A stretch of DNA of 41,433 nt from Chara braunii (Eukaryota > Streptophyta > Charophyceae > Charales > Characeae). This document shows positions 30,376 to 39,334 of this stretch, in pieces. The position numbers and the translations under genes were made by a program. The stretch's first letter is position 1. The number at the start of each line of letters is the position of its first letter. Location: assembly GCA_003427395.1 (NCBI GenBank), contig BFEA01000051.1:632506-673938 (forward strand), given 5' to 3'. The notes under the pieces are model-generated. The model made no database searches and was not told where the DNA came from. It worked only from the letters and a program-made list of their open reading frames with translations.

Positions 30376-30950
30376 GCTGTCTTTGCGGGTTAGCCAAGAC
30401 GGCTTTTACGGTTTGACCCCTACACGACAGTCCACATTTCAGGTAGAGGAACGAGTCTGGCTCAAGTCCAGCGAGTTAGGACAGGAGACCAAGTTGAACA
30501 TCTCTAGAAAGCTAGTGCCTCAGTATTTCGGTCCTTGGGAAGTCGTTGACATCCTTGGGAATGATCCAGATGGTCCCTCCTACGTCATCTGTATCCCTGG
30601 TCACCTACACACGTACCCTGTATTTCACGCCTCAAAGCTTGCACCTTTCGCTGAGACTGATAAATTCCCTTCAAGGAGATCAATGCTGGCCCCAACCATG
30701 GATGGCTACCTGGACACCGACGTTGGTAATGGAGACATGCGAGTTCGGAATCCTACTAGCAGAGGAAGACTGCTGAAACCTTCAAGGGAATACCAGGTCA
30801 GATTTAGGCATCATACAGACCCGAAGGAAGGAACTTCAAGATGGTTGGTTCACGAAGGAGGAGCTGAGGAAAACAGCACCAAGTCGACTCCTCAGATTAA
30901 TGCAGAGAACAAACGCGAAGTCATTGGCAAAGCTCCTGTGTAAAAGCATC
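30376..30950 (+). pseudogene. Ty3/gypsy chromovirus: integrase C-terminus plus chromodomain
   Basis: The frame shows YGLTPTRQSTFQVEERVWLK, then PQYFGPWEVVDILGNDPDGP, then VFHASKLAPF. These are the C-terminal integrase beta-barrel signatures of Ty3/gypsy elements. It continues with SREYQVRFRHHTDPKEG and RW, the start of a chromodomain, which steers integration towards marked chromatin. After RW a tandem GGTT duplication (GGTTGGTT near 30843-30850) shifts the frame. The +1 frame then reads WFTKEELRKTAP, the expected continuation. Everything upstream (gag, protease, reverse transcriptase, integrase core) is missing, replaced by microsatellites. Confidence 0.88.
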
Positions 30951-31515
30951 TCAGCGGACTTTCGAAGCTAAGGAGAAGAGAGTGCGAGGAAAGAGCCCCT
31001 CGCAAGGGCCCTTGAAGCCTATGCGTGACTTCGGCAATGGCGTAAGGGACCCTCAGCACCCCAACGCCGATTTCTGGCCATTTTGGAGGACGGCAGACGA
31101 TTACTGGCTCCAGTTGATTACAGGGCCTCCACATGCTGTGAGACCGGACACCGTGAGCCTTCCAGGCTCTTCCAAGCTACGACGTGGAGGCAGGCCTTCC
31201 AACCAATCAGGATGCTGCGAGTGACAAGAGCCACGTTGCACAGTTGGGCGTGCGGCCGTGTGCCTAACTGCTTTGGGCCCAGGCCAGTATCTGAATTGGG
31301 CCTGGGCGTAGACACTTTGGCCCGACTGGAAGCTACTGGGCTCGAGGGCGAGCCAGCACTTTCCATAAAGGAGAGTGCCCCGCATCCAGCCAGCAATCCG
31401 GGCCTTGTGCAACCTGGCGGCCACGCTGCTGGACTGGGCACTGGCAGGCTGGAGGATGCACAAGGGCGCAGGGCAGGGCGCTGCTGAGTAGCAGCGTGTG
31501 AAGAAGCCGTAGTCG
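30951..31515 (+). other. Possible 3' LTR of the chromovirus fragment
   Basis: Non-coding sequence directly after the chromodomain. TGTGAGACCGGACACCG at 31138 could be the start of an LTR, and CCATAAAGG (31363-31371) a TATA-like box. No second LTR or polypurine tract was found, so the call is weak. Confidence 0.25.
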
Positions 31516-32157
31516 GGCTGACCTCACTGGTGCTGGTGCTGGTGCTGGTGCTGGTGCTGGTGGTCTTTGAGTAGTGGAGACCGTGGGGGCAGGTGGTGAG
31601 TTAGAGGAGGAAGAGTCACGCACCTGATGAGGCTGGTGTGTATACAGTGGTCTGTGTGGGTGACTTTCACATGCACATTTGGTTTTCCGCTGGACTCGCC
31701 TGGAGTGTTTCTTGGTTGCATCGTCGAATCTGTAGGCTAGTATAGGTACTGAGTAGTAGTATGCTGCGTGCAGAGCGCCAGTTGAGAAGAGTGACATTGG
31801 ATACATTGTTGATGGTGGGGAGTTGGGGCTGACACTGACATTTGGGTTCATTGCGTTATTTGGCTCGTATCTCGGTGCATAGTACTGCATACTGATTTCT
31901 GCTAGGTACACGGCTCTCTGGTCTTCAATGTGATGTTGCAATCTGGTTTTCTGTCTATCGCTTCCGCTCATTTTCCTTGCACTTAGAACTAGGTCAGCAA
32001 AAAAGAAAAGAAAGACGGACATACTAAGTGGGCACTGGGAAGTACCAGTGCTGTGGTAACGCAGCATCAGTTCCGGTGGAACAACTGTCTTCCCCCAGAC
32101 ACAGCAAACGCTCATCATGACTGTATCGGACTGGAAAGATAACTTGTATCCATTCAT
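31333..32157 (-). CDS. Unrecognised 274-codon ORF
   Basis: Product not recognised. The N-terminal 60 residues include a hydrophobic stretch (MSVFLFFFADLVL). The middle is Asn, Ser, Pro and Tyr rich (NPNVSVSPNSPPSTMYPM). A basic segment follows (KKHSRRVQRKTK), then a Ser/Pro-rich part. An Ala-Pro run comes from the (CTGGTG)n microsatellite at 31529-31562. The last 60 residues overlap the possible chromovirus LTR on the other strand, so the 3' part is unlikely to be native. It may be an exon of a host gene or chance; no intron or promoter was established. Confidence 0.25.
   Translation of the reverse strand: MNGYKLSFQSDTVMMSVCCVWGKTVVPPELMLRYHSTGTSQCPLSMSVFLFFFADLVLSARKMSGSDRQKTRLQHHIEDQRAVYLAEISMQYYAPRYEPNNAMNPNVSVSPNSPPSTMYPMSLFSTGALHAAYYYSVPILAYRFDDATKKHSRRVQRKTKCACESHPHRPLYTHQPHQVRDSSSSNSPPAPTVSTTQRPPAPAPAPAPAPVRSARLRLLHTLLLSSALPCALVHPPACQCPVQQRGRQVAQGPDCWLDAGHSPLWKVLARPRAQ
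31529..31562. repeat. (CTGGTG)n hexanucleotide repeat
   Basis: About five to six CTGGTG units, read as Ala-Pro on the minus strand. Confidence 0.93.
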
Positions 32158-32430
32158 GATTCAGTTCATGCTATTTTCAGGGAAGAGAGTAGGAGTGGCA
32201 ATACCAGTGGGAGTACCAGTGCAGCAAATGTGCAGTTAAAGTGACTCAGAGGTGAAAAGGGAGGTAAACGGTGCAGAGTCTGCAGACTGATTGAAGGTAA
32301 GAGTAACAGTGGAACGACAGAACCGTGCTGCAACTCCCAAAGCAAGAGTGGAGGAGCAGCCTCATACGTTTGTGATATTAAAACAAAAGTCAAATGCAAT
32401 GAACCTCCTAGTTCAACACCAATGAAATGA

Positions 32431-32481
32431 ATGAGGTCACATATTCACACCACATGCATGTATGAGGTCACATATTCACAC
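32431..32481. repeat. 20-bp direct repeat, 31 bp apart
   Basis: ATGAGGTCACATATTCACAC occurs at 32431-32450 and 32462-32481, exactly. Confidence 0.95.
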
Positions 32482-33164
32482 GAAATTCACACTGGAGATG
32501 AAAGAGATGAAGACCAGGTAGCGCAGGTTATCTTTTCCAGAAGGTATTACAAGAGCAATAAGAGTTCAAGTCACCAGCGCTCATCAGCGCGTGCCAATAG
32601 GTAACCAATAATCAGCATAAACTCTCAGGTAAGTATCTCTTCCCCGCTGCTCTTCCCTCTTATGTTTCTCTCCACCTTGCTGGTCTTCTCCCTAGCTATG
32701 ACCTCGCTGTGTCTTGTCTCCCTGCATGCATTCACACTTACTGTCTACTACTTCATGGATCTACTCTGAATACACCCACCGACATCCCTGCTAACCCCTC
32801 TGGAGTCTACTACTAACAACTAGCACTAACATTTCTGCACTGGCGCAGCTATGGCTGCCTTCTCCCTGCCAGCGCTATCTTCCTCTCTCTCCCTCACTTA
32901 GCGCAGCACTCTGGCCTCAGCGCTCTGCTCCTCACTTCAGCGCACAAGTGCACCATCACTTTCACACTTCTTGCGAACGAGCAATCTGCCCGAAAGTGAG
33001 GCTGGCCAGTCCTTTTGTAGTCTTGGTTTGCACGTCAACTCGTGCCAGCCTCTGTTTCTTGGGTCCTGACAGGTTCCGGTACCACATTCCCACGGCCTGT
33101 CTGCTTCTGAATGTCAAGGCCTGGAACCTTCCCGAATTTCCATTGGACTGCTGCTGCTTGGCCC
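32482..33164. other. No recognisable gene
   Basis: Mixed, pyrimidine-leaning sequence with many CAGCGC words (32575-32945). Nothing recognised. Confidence 0.4.
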
Positions 33165-33440
33165 TTTGAGTCGTGACTTTTCACTTGTGAATCTGACTTT
33201 TGACTGTGGACAGTGACTCCTGCCTGTGGGTCACGACTTCTGCCTGTGATACTGCCTCTTACTCGTGGAATGTGACTCTTAATATGACTTTTCATTAGGA
33301 AACGTGACTCCTGCCTTTGAGACATGACTCTTGCTTGGTGAATCTGCCTTTTCACTCGTGGGATGTGACTCTTCTGAATGGCTTTTATTTTGAGACGTGA
33401 CTTTTGTTCCTGAGACGTGACTGTTTGCTGGGTGCCTGTT
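33165..33440. repeat. Degenerate repeat of TGTGACTCYTGCCTGTGA type
   Basis: GTGACTT or GTGACTC followed by TTCACT/TGCCT and GTGGA/GTGAA recurs about every 22-28 bp. On the minus strand it reads as a Ser-His-rich peptide (SQVKSHDSK and variants). The regularity suggests a decayed tandem repeat. Confidence 0.6.
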
Positions 33441-33597
33441 GGACCAGACTGCTAAGGTACCTGATTGTGACTTTTCTGAGCTTGACAAACTCGGCCTTTT
33501 CTTGACTTGGGCATCTGACCCTGAGATGCGAATTCGGGGTCTGAATCGTGGAAGGCCTTTTACAAACAGACAAAAATAAAAAAAATAGTGGAGTAAT

Positions 33598-34451
33598 TGT
33601 CTCGCAGAGTCGCAGTTCCAACGGCACTGTGACAATGGGTTGCCACTGAGAGCCGGCGTATGGACGAGCAGTGTACCGCCCCAAGGTGCGCCCAGGTGGA
33701 AACTATCCCACAGTGCCACCTGTTCATGCACTGCCCGGAAATACCGAGGTTTTGGAAATGGTGGGTTGAGGAGACAAGGGAGCCCTTCCCATGGATAGTC
33801 ACCGAGGAGGACGGCGCGGTATTCTTGCTGGGAACGGTGATGACAGTTAATAGGGAAGATAAGGACCGGCTGTTTGCCACAGAGGTGGTCAGGGGAGAGG
33901 TCCTTTGGGGAAATTCAATATGGACGCTTCGGAGTGGGAGAATTCGACAGGGGAGGGAGGGTGCTGGAGAACGTGCGAATAGCCCTCCTGGTGGATCATC
34001 GGGGATGCAAACGGAAGGCAGGGAACGGCGATGGAAAGTTCTGGAGATCGTGGGGGTCCTACCCAAACCTACCCAAGCCTAAGCAAGCCTACCCAAGCAT
34101 GGCGAAGAAGGATCAAGCAACAAGCAGACTGGTTCTTGGCCCTATTCTGCGAAAATATCCGGCGGTCGATGTGGAAGAGTAGCCCGGGTCACCATGCACT
34201 GTCACAATAGTTAGCCAAGGGTTTAGTTAGATTTAGGAAGTACGCCACCACTCAACGTGGGGTGTCGTAAAATTGATACACATGTTCACTGGTGGATTGA
34301 TATGGGATTGACACATCACACGGCTTGATTGATACATCGGACTGCTTAAGATTACAGCGTCAGATTGTTTGATTGCAAGGTTACCCTGCTCCGGTTGCAT
34401 AGCACATGGATTGACTGACCCATTACTCTGTCAAAAAAAAAAAAAAAAAAA
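33598..34451 (+). pseudogene. LINE 3' end, second group, with zinc-binding region and poly(A)
   Basis: In one frame the sequence reads VPTAL, a TGA, QWVATESRRMDEQC, then CAQVE, HLFMHCPEIPRFWKWWVEE. This is the Cys/His finger of an L1-type ORF2, close to SRYMDPTCKLC and HIFLPC of the fragment at 17882-18157. A further 100 residues follow with SGRIRQGREG in a frame that opens to 34082. The next 350 bases are a non-coding 3' UTR unlike that of the first LINE family (no X, Y or Z). A 19-A tail ends it (34433-34451). The 5' truncation point is about 33598. I found no convincing target-site duplication. Confidence 0.82.
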
Positions 34452-34473
34452 GGGGATAACCTGCGCAGCACGG

Positions 34474-34568
34474 TGAAAGTGTTCGCGGTGCTTCCCGTCC
34501 GCGCGAACGGGTCGTGAACACGTTCGCGAGAACACGTTTTTGGAGGCCGCGAACATCGTTCGCGGGGG
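34474..34568. repeat. GTTCGCG-rich palindromic patch, copy 1
   Basis: Words GTTCGCGG, CGCGCGAACG, CGTGAACACGTTCGCGAG and CCGCGAAC lie within 95 bases, directly after the LINE poly(A). A GTTTTTGGAGGCC phrase inside it is shared with the patch at 36959 (GTTTTTTGGAGCC). Confidence 0.6.
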
Positions 34569-34687
34569 CTGGTACCCGTTGCCGGCGGTGGTCCTGGCGG
34601 GGGTTATGGGGCCTTGGGGAACCAGGGGCGGGTGGGCAGGGGTGGCCGGTAGTCAGGCTGCCTTCTTTCCCCAAATACAATGTACAA

Positions 34688-34738
34688 TCATTATAGCTGT
34701 ATTTGAAGCATCTTTCAGTCTAGATACAGCTATAATGA
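34688..34738. repeat. Hairpin with perfect 15-bp arms
   Basis: TCATTATAGCTGTAT (34688-34702) and ATACAGCTATAATGA (34724-34738) flank a 21-base loop. As RNA it would make a 51-nt stem-loop. Confidence 0.85.
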
Positions 34739-34808
34739 CCCTACGCTATATTCGGGAGAAGAAGGTAGGTAAGGCGGGGGGAAGGGGCCTTGGGGGACGG
34801 GTTTTCAA

Positions 34809-34858
34809 ACTCGAACTCGAACTCGAACTCGAACTCGAACTCGAACTCGAACTCGAAC
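34809..34858. repeat. (ACTCGA)n hexanucleotide repeat
   Basis: About eight units of ACTCGA, reading as Leu-Glu, Ser-Asn or Phe-Glu runs depending on frame. A CTT microsatellite follows at 34887-34910 and another at 35018-35046. Confidence 0.95.
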
Positions 34859-35144
34859 GTGGGTTTCCCCCAGCCCCCCAAGCCCCTTCTTCTTCTTCTT
34901 CTTCTTCTCTTGTCATCGTTTTGTCGTCTTTTCGTCCTCGTCATCCTCCCTGTCATGTTCGTCGTCATCGCACGGTTGCCACATCAGCACGCATGCCTTC
35001 TTTTTTTCTTTCTTTAATATTCTTCTTCTTCTTCTTCTTCTTCTTCATCTCCAACCACTCTTATTCTTCTGCTCTCCTCCTTCTCCTCCTCCTTTCTTCA
35101 TCTTCATCTTCTTCTTCTTCTCCTCCTGTGCGTGTGTGTGTGTC

Positions 35145-35227
35145 AAACAGTCTGTCACGGTCTGTCACAATCTCGTGGGCAGCGCACAGACTGTGACAGA
35201 GTCTGTCGGGTAGGGGGCACACAGACT
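35145..35227. repeat. 83-bp hairpin unit, copy 1
   Basis: AAACAGTCTGTCAC to CACACAGACT. Arms TCTGTCACGGTCTG (35151-35164) and CAGACTGTGACAGA (35187-35200) pair with one mismatch. The unit recurs at 36396-36478 with three differences in 83 bases. Confidence 0.9.
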
Positions 35228-35246
35228 GTGACAGATTGTGACAGTG

Positions 35247-35251
35247 TGTGT

Positions 35252-35314
<63 letters not shown>

Positions 35315-35330
35315 TGCGTGTGTGCGTGCG
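35247..35330. repeat. (TG)n microsatellite
   Basis: A run of over 30 TG units with minor interruptions towards its right end (TTTGTGCGTGTGTGCGTGCG). Confidence 0.95.
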
Positions 35331-35339
35331 TGTTTTAGA

Positions 35340-36126
35340 TTTTCCCCACAACAACCCCAATTCCACCCAGGTGAATAGATTCAGAATCAAAGCAGTCTTT
35401 GTCCAATTGCAGACAACGAGAGCATTTAAAATGTCCAACATATTAAAGCAATTTAGACAGTTTTTTGTTTGTCCTTGGGGTACCCCTTTCATTGTTCTTG
35501 CAGCTCCCCTTTTACTGTGCCTCTTACGCACAAGGCAACCAAGTTGATTGTGGTTGAGCGGCAGCTGCCCACATCCCCGTGTGCCTTCACGGCCAACTTG
35601 CACGTTATTTCAGGAGGCAGAGTAAAAGGGAAGGTATGCTCCTGTGCATCTCTTCAGAGCTTCATACTCCTGTTCATTTCACTTTAGATCTTCAGCTTAT
35701 ACAGTCTTGTGTCCGTCCTTCATCTTCATACTTCCGTTCATTCCATTTCTGATCTTCATATCGTCTATTTTCTTAATGATGCTCATTCATATGTTTTTGT
35801 TAGTAGTAGAAAGGGAGTGGAGGGGAGGGTGGAGGGTAAGGGATAAAAGGCAGAGTTCTCTAGGAGTATGGGGCAGGGAAGGTAGGGGCAACGGGAAGGA
35901 AAGAAATATGTGGGGGGAAAAAAAAAAAGGAACCCTACTACTATGGCGATTGGCCACCCCTACAGACCGGACAAGACCAGTTCGTGTGTGGGCTATGGAA
36001 GCACCGCATCCAATTTTCGCAGTCACAGTTGCTGCATGGAATGGCACGGCGCAGACATATGTCACAGGCTACGTGGCTCGTACATGCTAGGAACACAGAG
36101 GCACGTCGACCGCAATTATAGAGGCA
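35340..36126. other. No recognisable gene
   Basis: Mixed sequence with ORFs up to 148 codons that overlap and are not recognised. An A run lies at 35918-35928. Confidence 0.4.
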
Positions 36127-36139
36127 TTGCCGTTCCAGC

Positions 36140-36330
36140 CCCTGTGTGTGTGTGTGTCAGTGTGGGCATCAGTCTGTTCGTGGGTGCGCCAGTGTGTGTG
36201 TGTGTCAGTGTGTCACAATCTGCTGCAGTGTGTGTGTCATTGTGTCGCAATCTGCTGCAGTGTGTGTGTCAGTGTGTGTGTGCGAGTGCAGCAAGTGTAT
36301 GTGTGTGTTGTTATATTCTCTATACACTCA
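36140..36330. repeat. TG-rich repeat with 36-bp duplication
   Basis: CAATCTGCTGCAGTGTGTGT followed by GTCA occurs at about 36217 and 36249 inside broken TG runs. It gives Cys-Val peptides in two frames. Confidence 0.8.
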
Positions 36331-36395
36331 GAAAAAGCATGACTGTACCAGACTGTTTCGTCGAACTTGTATGTGTGTGTGTGTGTGTGTGTGTG

Positions 36396-36478
36396 AAACA
36401 GTCTGTCACAGTCTGTCACAATGTGGTGGGCAGCGCACAGACTGTGACAGAGTCTGTCGGGTAGGGGGCACACAGACT
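36396..36478. repeat. 83-bp hairpin unit, copy 2
   Basis: Arms TCTGTCACAGTCTG (36402-36415) and CAGACTGTGACAGA (36438-36451) pair perfectly over 14 bp around a 22-base loop containing GTGGGCAGCGCA. It differs from copy 1 (35145-35227) at three of 83 bases. Confidence 0.9.
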
Positions 36479-36823
36479 CTGTCACACTCTGTGTGAGCTG
36501 CCCACCAGACTGTGACCGACTGTCGGTCACACCGACTGTGACAGACTGTGACAAATTCTGTCACACAGACTGTGACAGACTCTGTGTGAATTGGCCCCCA
36601 CCAGTCTGTGTGCTGCAATGTCTATTGGGCACAGTCTGTGTGTGCTGCCCAACAGACTGTCTGTCACAGATGTGTGTGCCACACATATGTGACAGACTAT
36701 CTGTCACAGTCTGTGTGTGCTGCCCAACAGACTGGCTGTGGCAGACTGTGACAGAGTCTGTCACAAATGTGTGGCTGGTGGGGTGCAGCACACACAGACT
36801 GTGGCAAACAGTCTGTCAGGGGG
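36479..36823. repeat. Nested inverted words CAGACTGTG / CACAGTCTG
   Basis: The block is built almost wholly from CAGACTGTGACAG, CACAGTCTGTG, TGTGTGCTGCCCAACAGACT and their complements in both orientations, so many alternative hairpins can form. TGCTGCCCA recurs at about 36642 and 36719. It continues directly from the second 83-bp unit. Confidence 0.75.
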
Positions 36824-36958
36824 GTGCGGCGGGGGATGGGGTGGATCTGTTGGGGAGCAGCACCATTGCAGAGATGATGGATCTGCGGACACCGGGGGGG
36901 GTCAGGGACACCACATATGCCCCCCCCACCCCTATACATATAAAAAAAAAAAGAAAAT

Positions 36959-37043
36959 GTTCGCGTTCGCTGTTTTTTGGAGCCTGTTCGCGTTCGGGCG
37001 AACGTGTTTGCATTCGCCGGCGAACGTGAACGCGAATGCGAGC
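36959..37043. repeat. GTTCGCG-rich palindromic patch, copy 2
   Basis: TTCGCGTTC (36960-36968) can pair with GAACGCGAA (37028-37036). Inside lie CGTTCGGGCGAACG (36991-37004) and the perfect 12-bp palindrome TTCGCCGGCGAA (37013-37024). It directly follows an A run (about 36942-36956), as copy 1 follows a poly(A). Confidence 0.65.
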
Positions 37044-37429
37044 GGGGTGCTATGGTTGCCTAATGCAGAGATGGAGAAACATACTCCTTGACTCGCTGGC
37101 TGGGTTTCCCACGTGGCGATGGAGGAAGCTCGCTTCAAGCCCCCCACTATTGAGTGTGGGGTCTCATATGATTGATTCATTTCAGCTCTGTTGATAGGCT
37201 TAGGATGTGGTTCGGGGAGTGGGGATAACAGGATTGTGTGTTTCATTGGAGCTTTAGTGTCCTCCGTATGTTTGGTAGTATCCCCGGGTAGGAGGGGGTT
37301 TGGGGAATACTTCTCTTTAGAGACGAGGAAAGCTGGAGAGGGAAGGGCAATGAGGGATTCAGTCGTGTGGATGCGGCATCGCCGAGTCCCAGGCGAGAGG
37401 GTTGGTGAAAGGATACGGGAGACAAGTCC
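37044..37429 (+). other. Probable upstream part of a LINE 3' UTR
   Basis: Non-coding and unassigned by itself. Its last 40 bases (AGAGGGTTGGTGAAAGGATA) resemble the region just before module X in LINE copy 1, so I treat it as part of the same remnant. Confidence 0.35.
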
Positions 37430-37450
37430 GCATCCTGGTCCGGTAAGGCA

Positions 37451-37485
37451 GTTAATCCCCTTGTGAGAGGGCAATCAATGCTGCT
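37451..37485 (+). other. Module X (37.4 kb remnant, first)
   Basis: GTTAATC, CCCT/AGGG arms around TGTGAG, then CAATCAATGCTGCT. Confidence 0.7.
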
Positions 37486-37571
37486 CCCTACATGTAGATG
37501 TACACATACGTTTCATAAATTCATACTATAATATTGAATAAGTAGAGGAATGGTTAGAAGGACACCAGATA

Positions 37572-37595
37572 GGGACGCTGGACCCCATTTCCAGC
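37572..37595 (+). other. Module Y (37.4 kb remnant, first)
   Basis: GGGACGCTGGACCCCATTTC then CAGC; arms GCTGGA/TCCAGC are perfect. Confidence 0.78.
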
Positions 37596-37638
37596 ACAGA
37601 CTCAACAGACACACATTTCATTGTTTTGGCGGGAAACG

Positions 37639-37679
37639 GTCAATCTCTCCCTGATTTGGGGAGGTAATCAATGCATCTG
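37639..37679 (+). other. Module X (37.4 kb remnant, second)
   Basis: GTCAATC, arms CTCCC/GGGAG around TGATTTG, then GTAATCAATGCATCTGC. The stem differs from every other X copy. Confidence 0.7.
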
Positions 37680-38220
37680 CCGTATGGGATCACTGGCGTA
37701 ATACTGATATTAATGGTCAGGATCGTCTGCACTACCATTTTCAGCACGACACACAGCACTCAACGAGTTACATAATCCTTGTTTGAATTAGGATGTCGGC
37801 GGGGAAGTAATCAAAGCCTCTGCTCTTTATGGAGATACGGTAGATATGAGGGATAGGGTTTTCCCTTCATGCAACATATATTGATTGACGAAGACAGTAT
37901 TGGATGGACAGTATGACATATCCACACATCACTGTACGGGGGCGCTGGACCCGATTTTGGGGCTGAGAAAAAAAGAAAAGGCAGTGCAGCGAAGTCCCGG
38001 CAAGATACTACTGTGGACAATCTTTTCGACGCGGGATCTGGCTCTGCTGTAACTGTGTGGAAGTAATGGTGCCGTCAGACCGTGTGCAAGAGCACAGTCA
38101 CACAGCACACGGTGCACCAGAGCACAGTCACACAGTCAAATCATGGTGGAGTGAGGCTGAACTGTGGAGTCAACTCAAAGGTGGAGTGAGGGTGCACTGT
38201 GGGGTGCAGTAACAGTGCCA

Positions 38221-38308
38221 GTCACACAGTCACACAGTCACACAGTCACACAGTCACACAGAAACACAGTCACACAGTCACACAGAAACACAGTCACACA
38301 GAAACACA
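38221..38308. repeat. 8-bp repeat with two unit types
   Basis: Eleven 8-bp units of GTCACACA (S) or GAAACACA (A) in the order SSSSSASSASA. Further CACAGTCACACAG words occur nearby at 38092-38133 and 38379-38390. Confidence 0.95.
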
Positions 38309-38882
38309 GCGCAGTGAAACACCGGAGTGACGGCCGCTGTTTACGGGTAACCCTGATATCAGAGACATTGCACCAGAGCACAGTCACACAACGCAACGCT
38401 AGTCACACTGCCGTTCGACAAAGGACCCGCGACCCGCGCACAGACATTCAATTTGTCTCACAGTGCAGAAAAGCTGTGGTGATTCTGACACCATGGTAAA
38501 TATGTTCCCTGTGAAAGTTACCGTACAGTAACAAGCACTGCGCAGCAAACAGCTGCAGCGGCAGTGAGAGTGTGGGTGACCCTTCAACAGCAATGTACAG
38601 TAGCAGGGTAGCACCAGTTTAGCAGCATTGCAGCTGTACTAGAAGAGATAACTCCGCACATTCTGTACAGTATGCACGATCAGGACCAGGTTCTGCACCC
38701 TCTAACTCTCCAGTAAACGTAGTTGCTACTAGGTCTGCTGTCCTTGTAAGCCCAACCAGTCCCTTGTACCAAGTAGCCACACCACTTCAATTTTGGGCAT
38801 TTTTACGCTGTCATCTGACAGACAGCTTCGCCTTCCCAAGTCTACGAATGTTGTAAACGTTACTGTTGCCTTTTTCCCTTCC
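38309..38882. other. No recognisable gene
   Basis: Mixed sequence rich in CAGCA and CAGT words. Nothing recognised. Confidence 0.4.
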
Positions 38883-38910
38883 TTTTTTTTTTTTTTTTTT
38901 TTTTTTTTTT
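38883..38910 (-). repeat. Poly(T), 28 T
   Basis: Could be the poly(A) tail of a minus-strand retroelement lying to its right, or a simple homopolymer. No matching target duplication or LINE module was seen. Confidence 0.8.
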
Positions 38911-39258
38911 CCCCCTTCCTTACCCTTTCCCCAACTTAAAATAACAGCCAGGAAAAACAAAAACAAAAAAACAAAATCAAAAGCAGTTATAGCACAAACT
39001 GCCACAAAGAATACTGATAGCAAACCCCTCAGCCCATATCACCGAATGTTACACACACACTAGTACCTGTTAATAAAAAGGCGAAGATTCCAAATAATCA
39101 CACTCCGTTATGGGATTTGAATTTTGAGCGTGTCTTCGCTGAATCAGATAGACACAATTATGGTAGTAGGGGCTATCGGCCCTATCTTCTTCCAAACTGG
39201 CAAAAAAAATAAAAAAAATAAAAAAAAATGAAGTACACTACGATTCTACCTACAAACT

Positions 39259-39294
39259 GGCCTAGCTCAGTTAGTTGAACTTTGCTCACCCATG

Positions 39295-39334
<40 letters not shown>

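Larger units (their letters stand above)
37430..37990 (+). mobile_element. LINE 3'-UTR remnant with repeated X-Y modules
   Basis: X modules at 37451 and 37639 and a decayed third (37771-37822) alternate with Y modules at 37572 and 37939 and a weak one at about 37727 (ACTACCATTTTCAGCA). The X-to-X spacing is about 190 then 130-150 bp. This is the first LINE family's 3' UTR, present without coding sequence and with more module copies than either LINE copy. An A-rich GAGAAAAAAAGAAAAGG follows at 37966. No target duplication was identified. Confidence 0.75.

Noticed and set aside
30026-30943. 305-codon ORF with Arg-Ala and Arg-Glu repeats
   Set aside because: The N-terminal half is translated microsatellite; only the chromovirus part from about 30376 is real coding remnant.
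35132-36496. Cys-Val and Thr-His rich ORFs
   Set aside because: Direct translations of TG/CA microsatellites.
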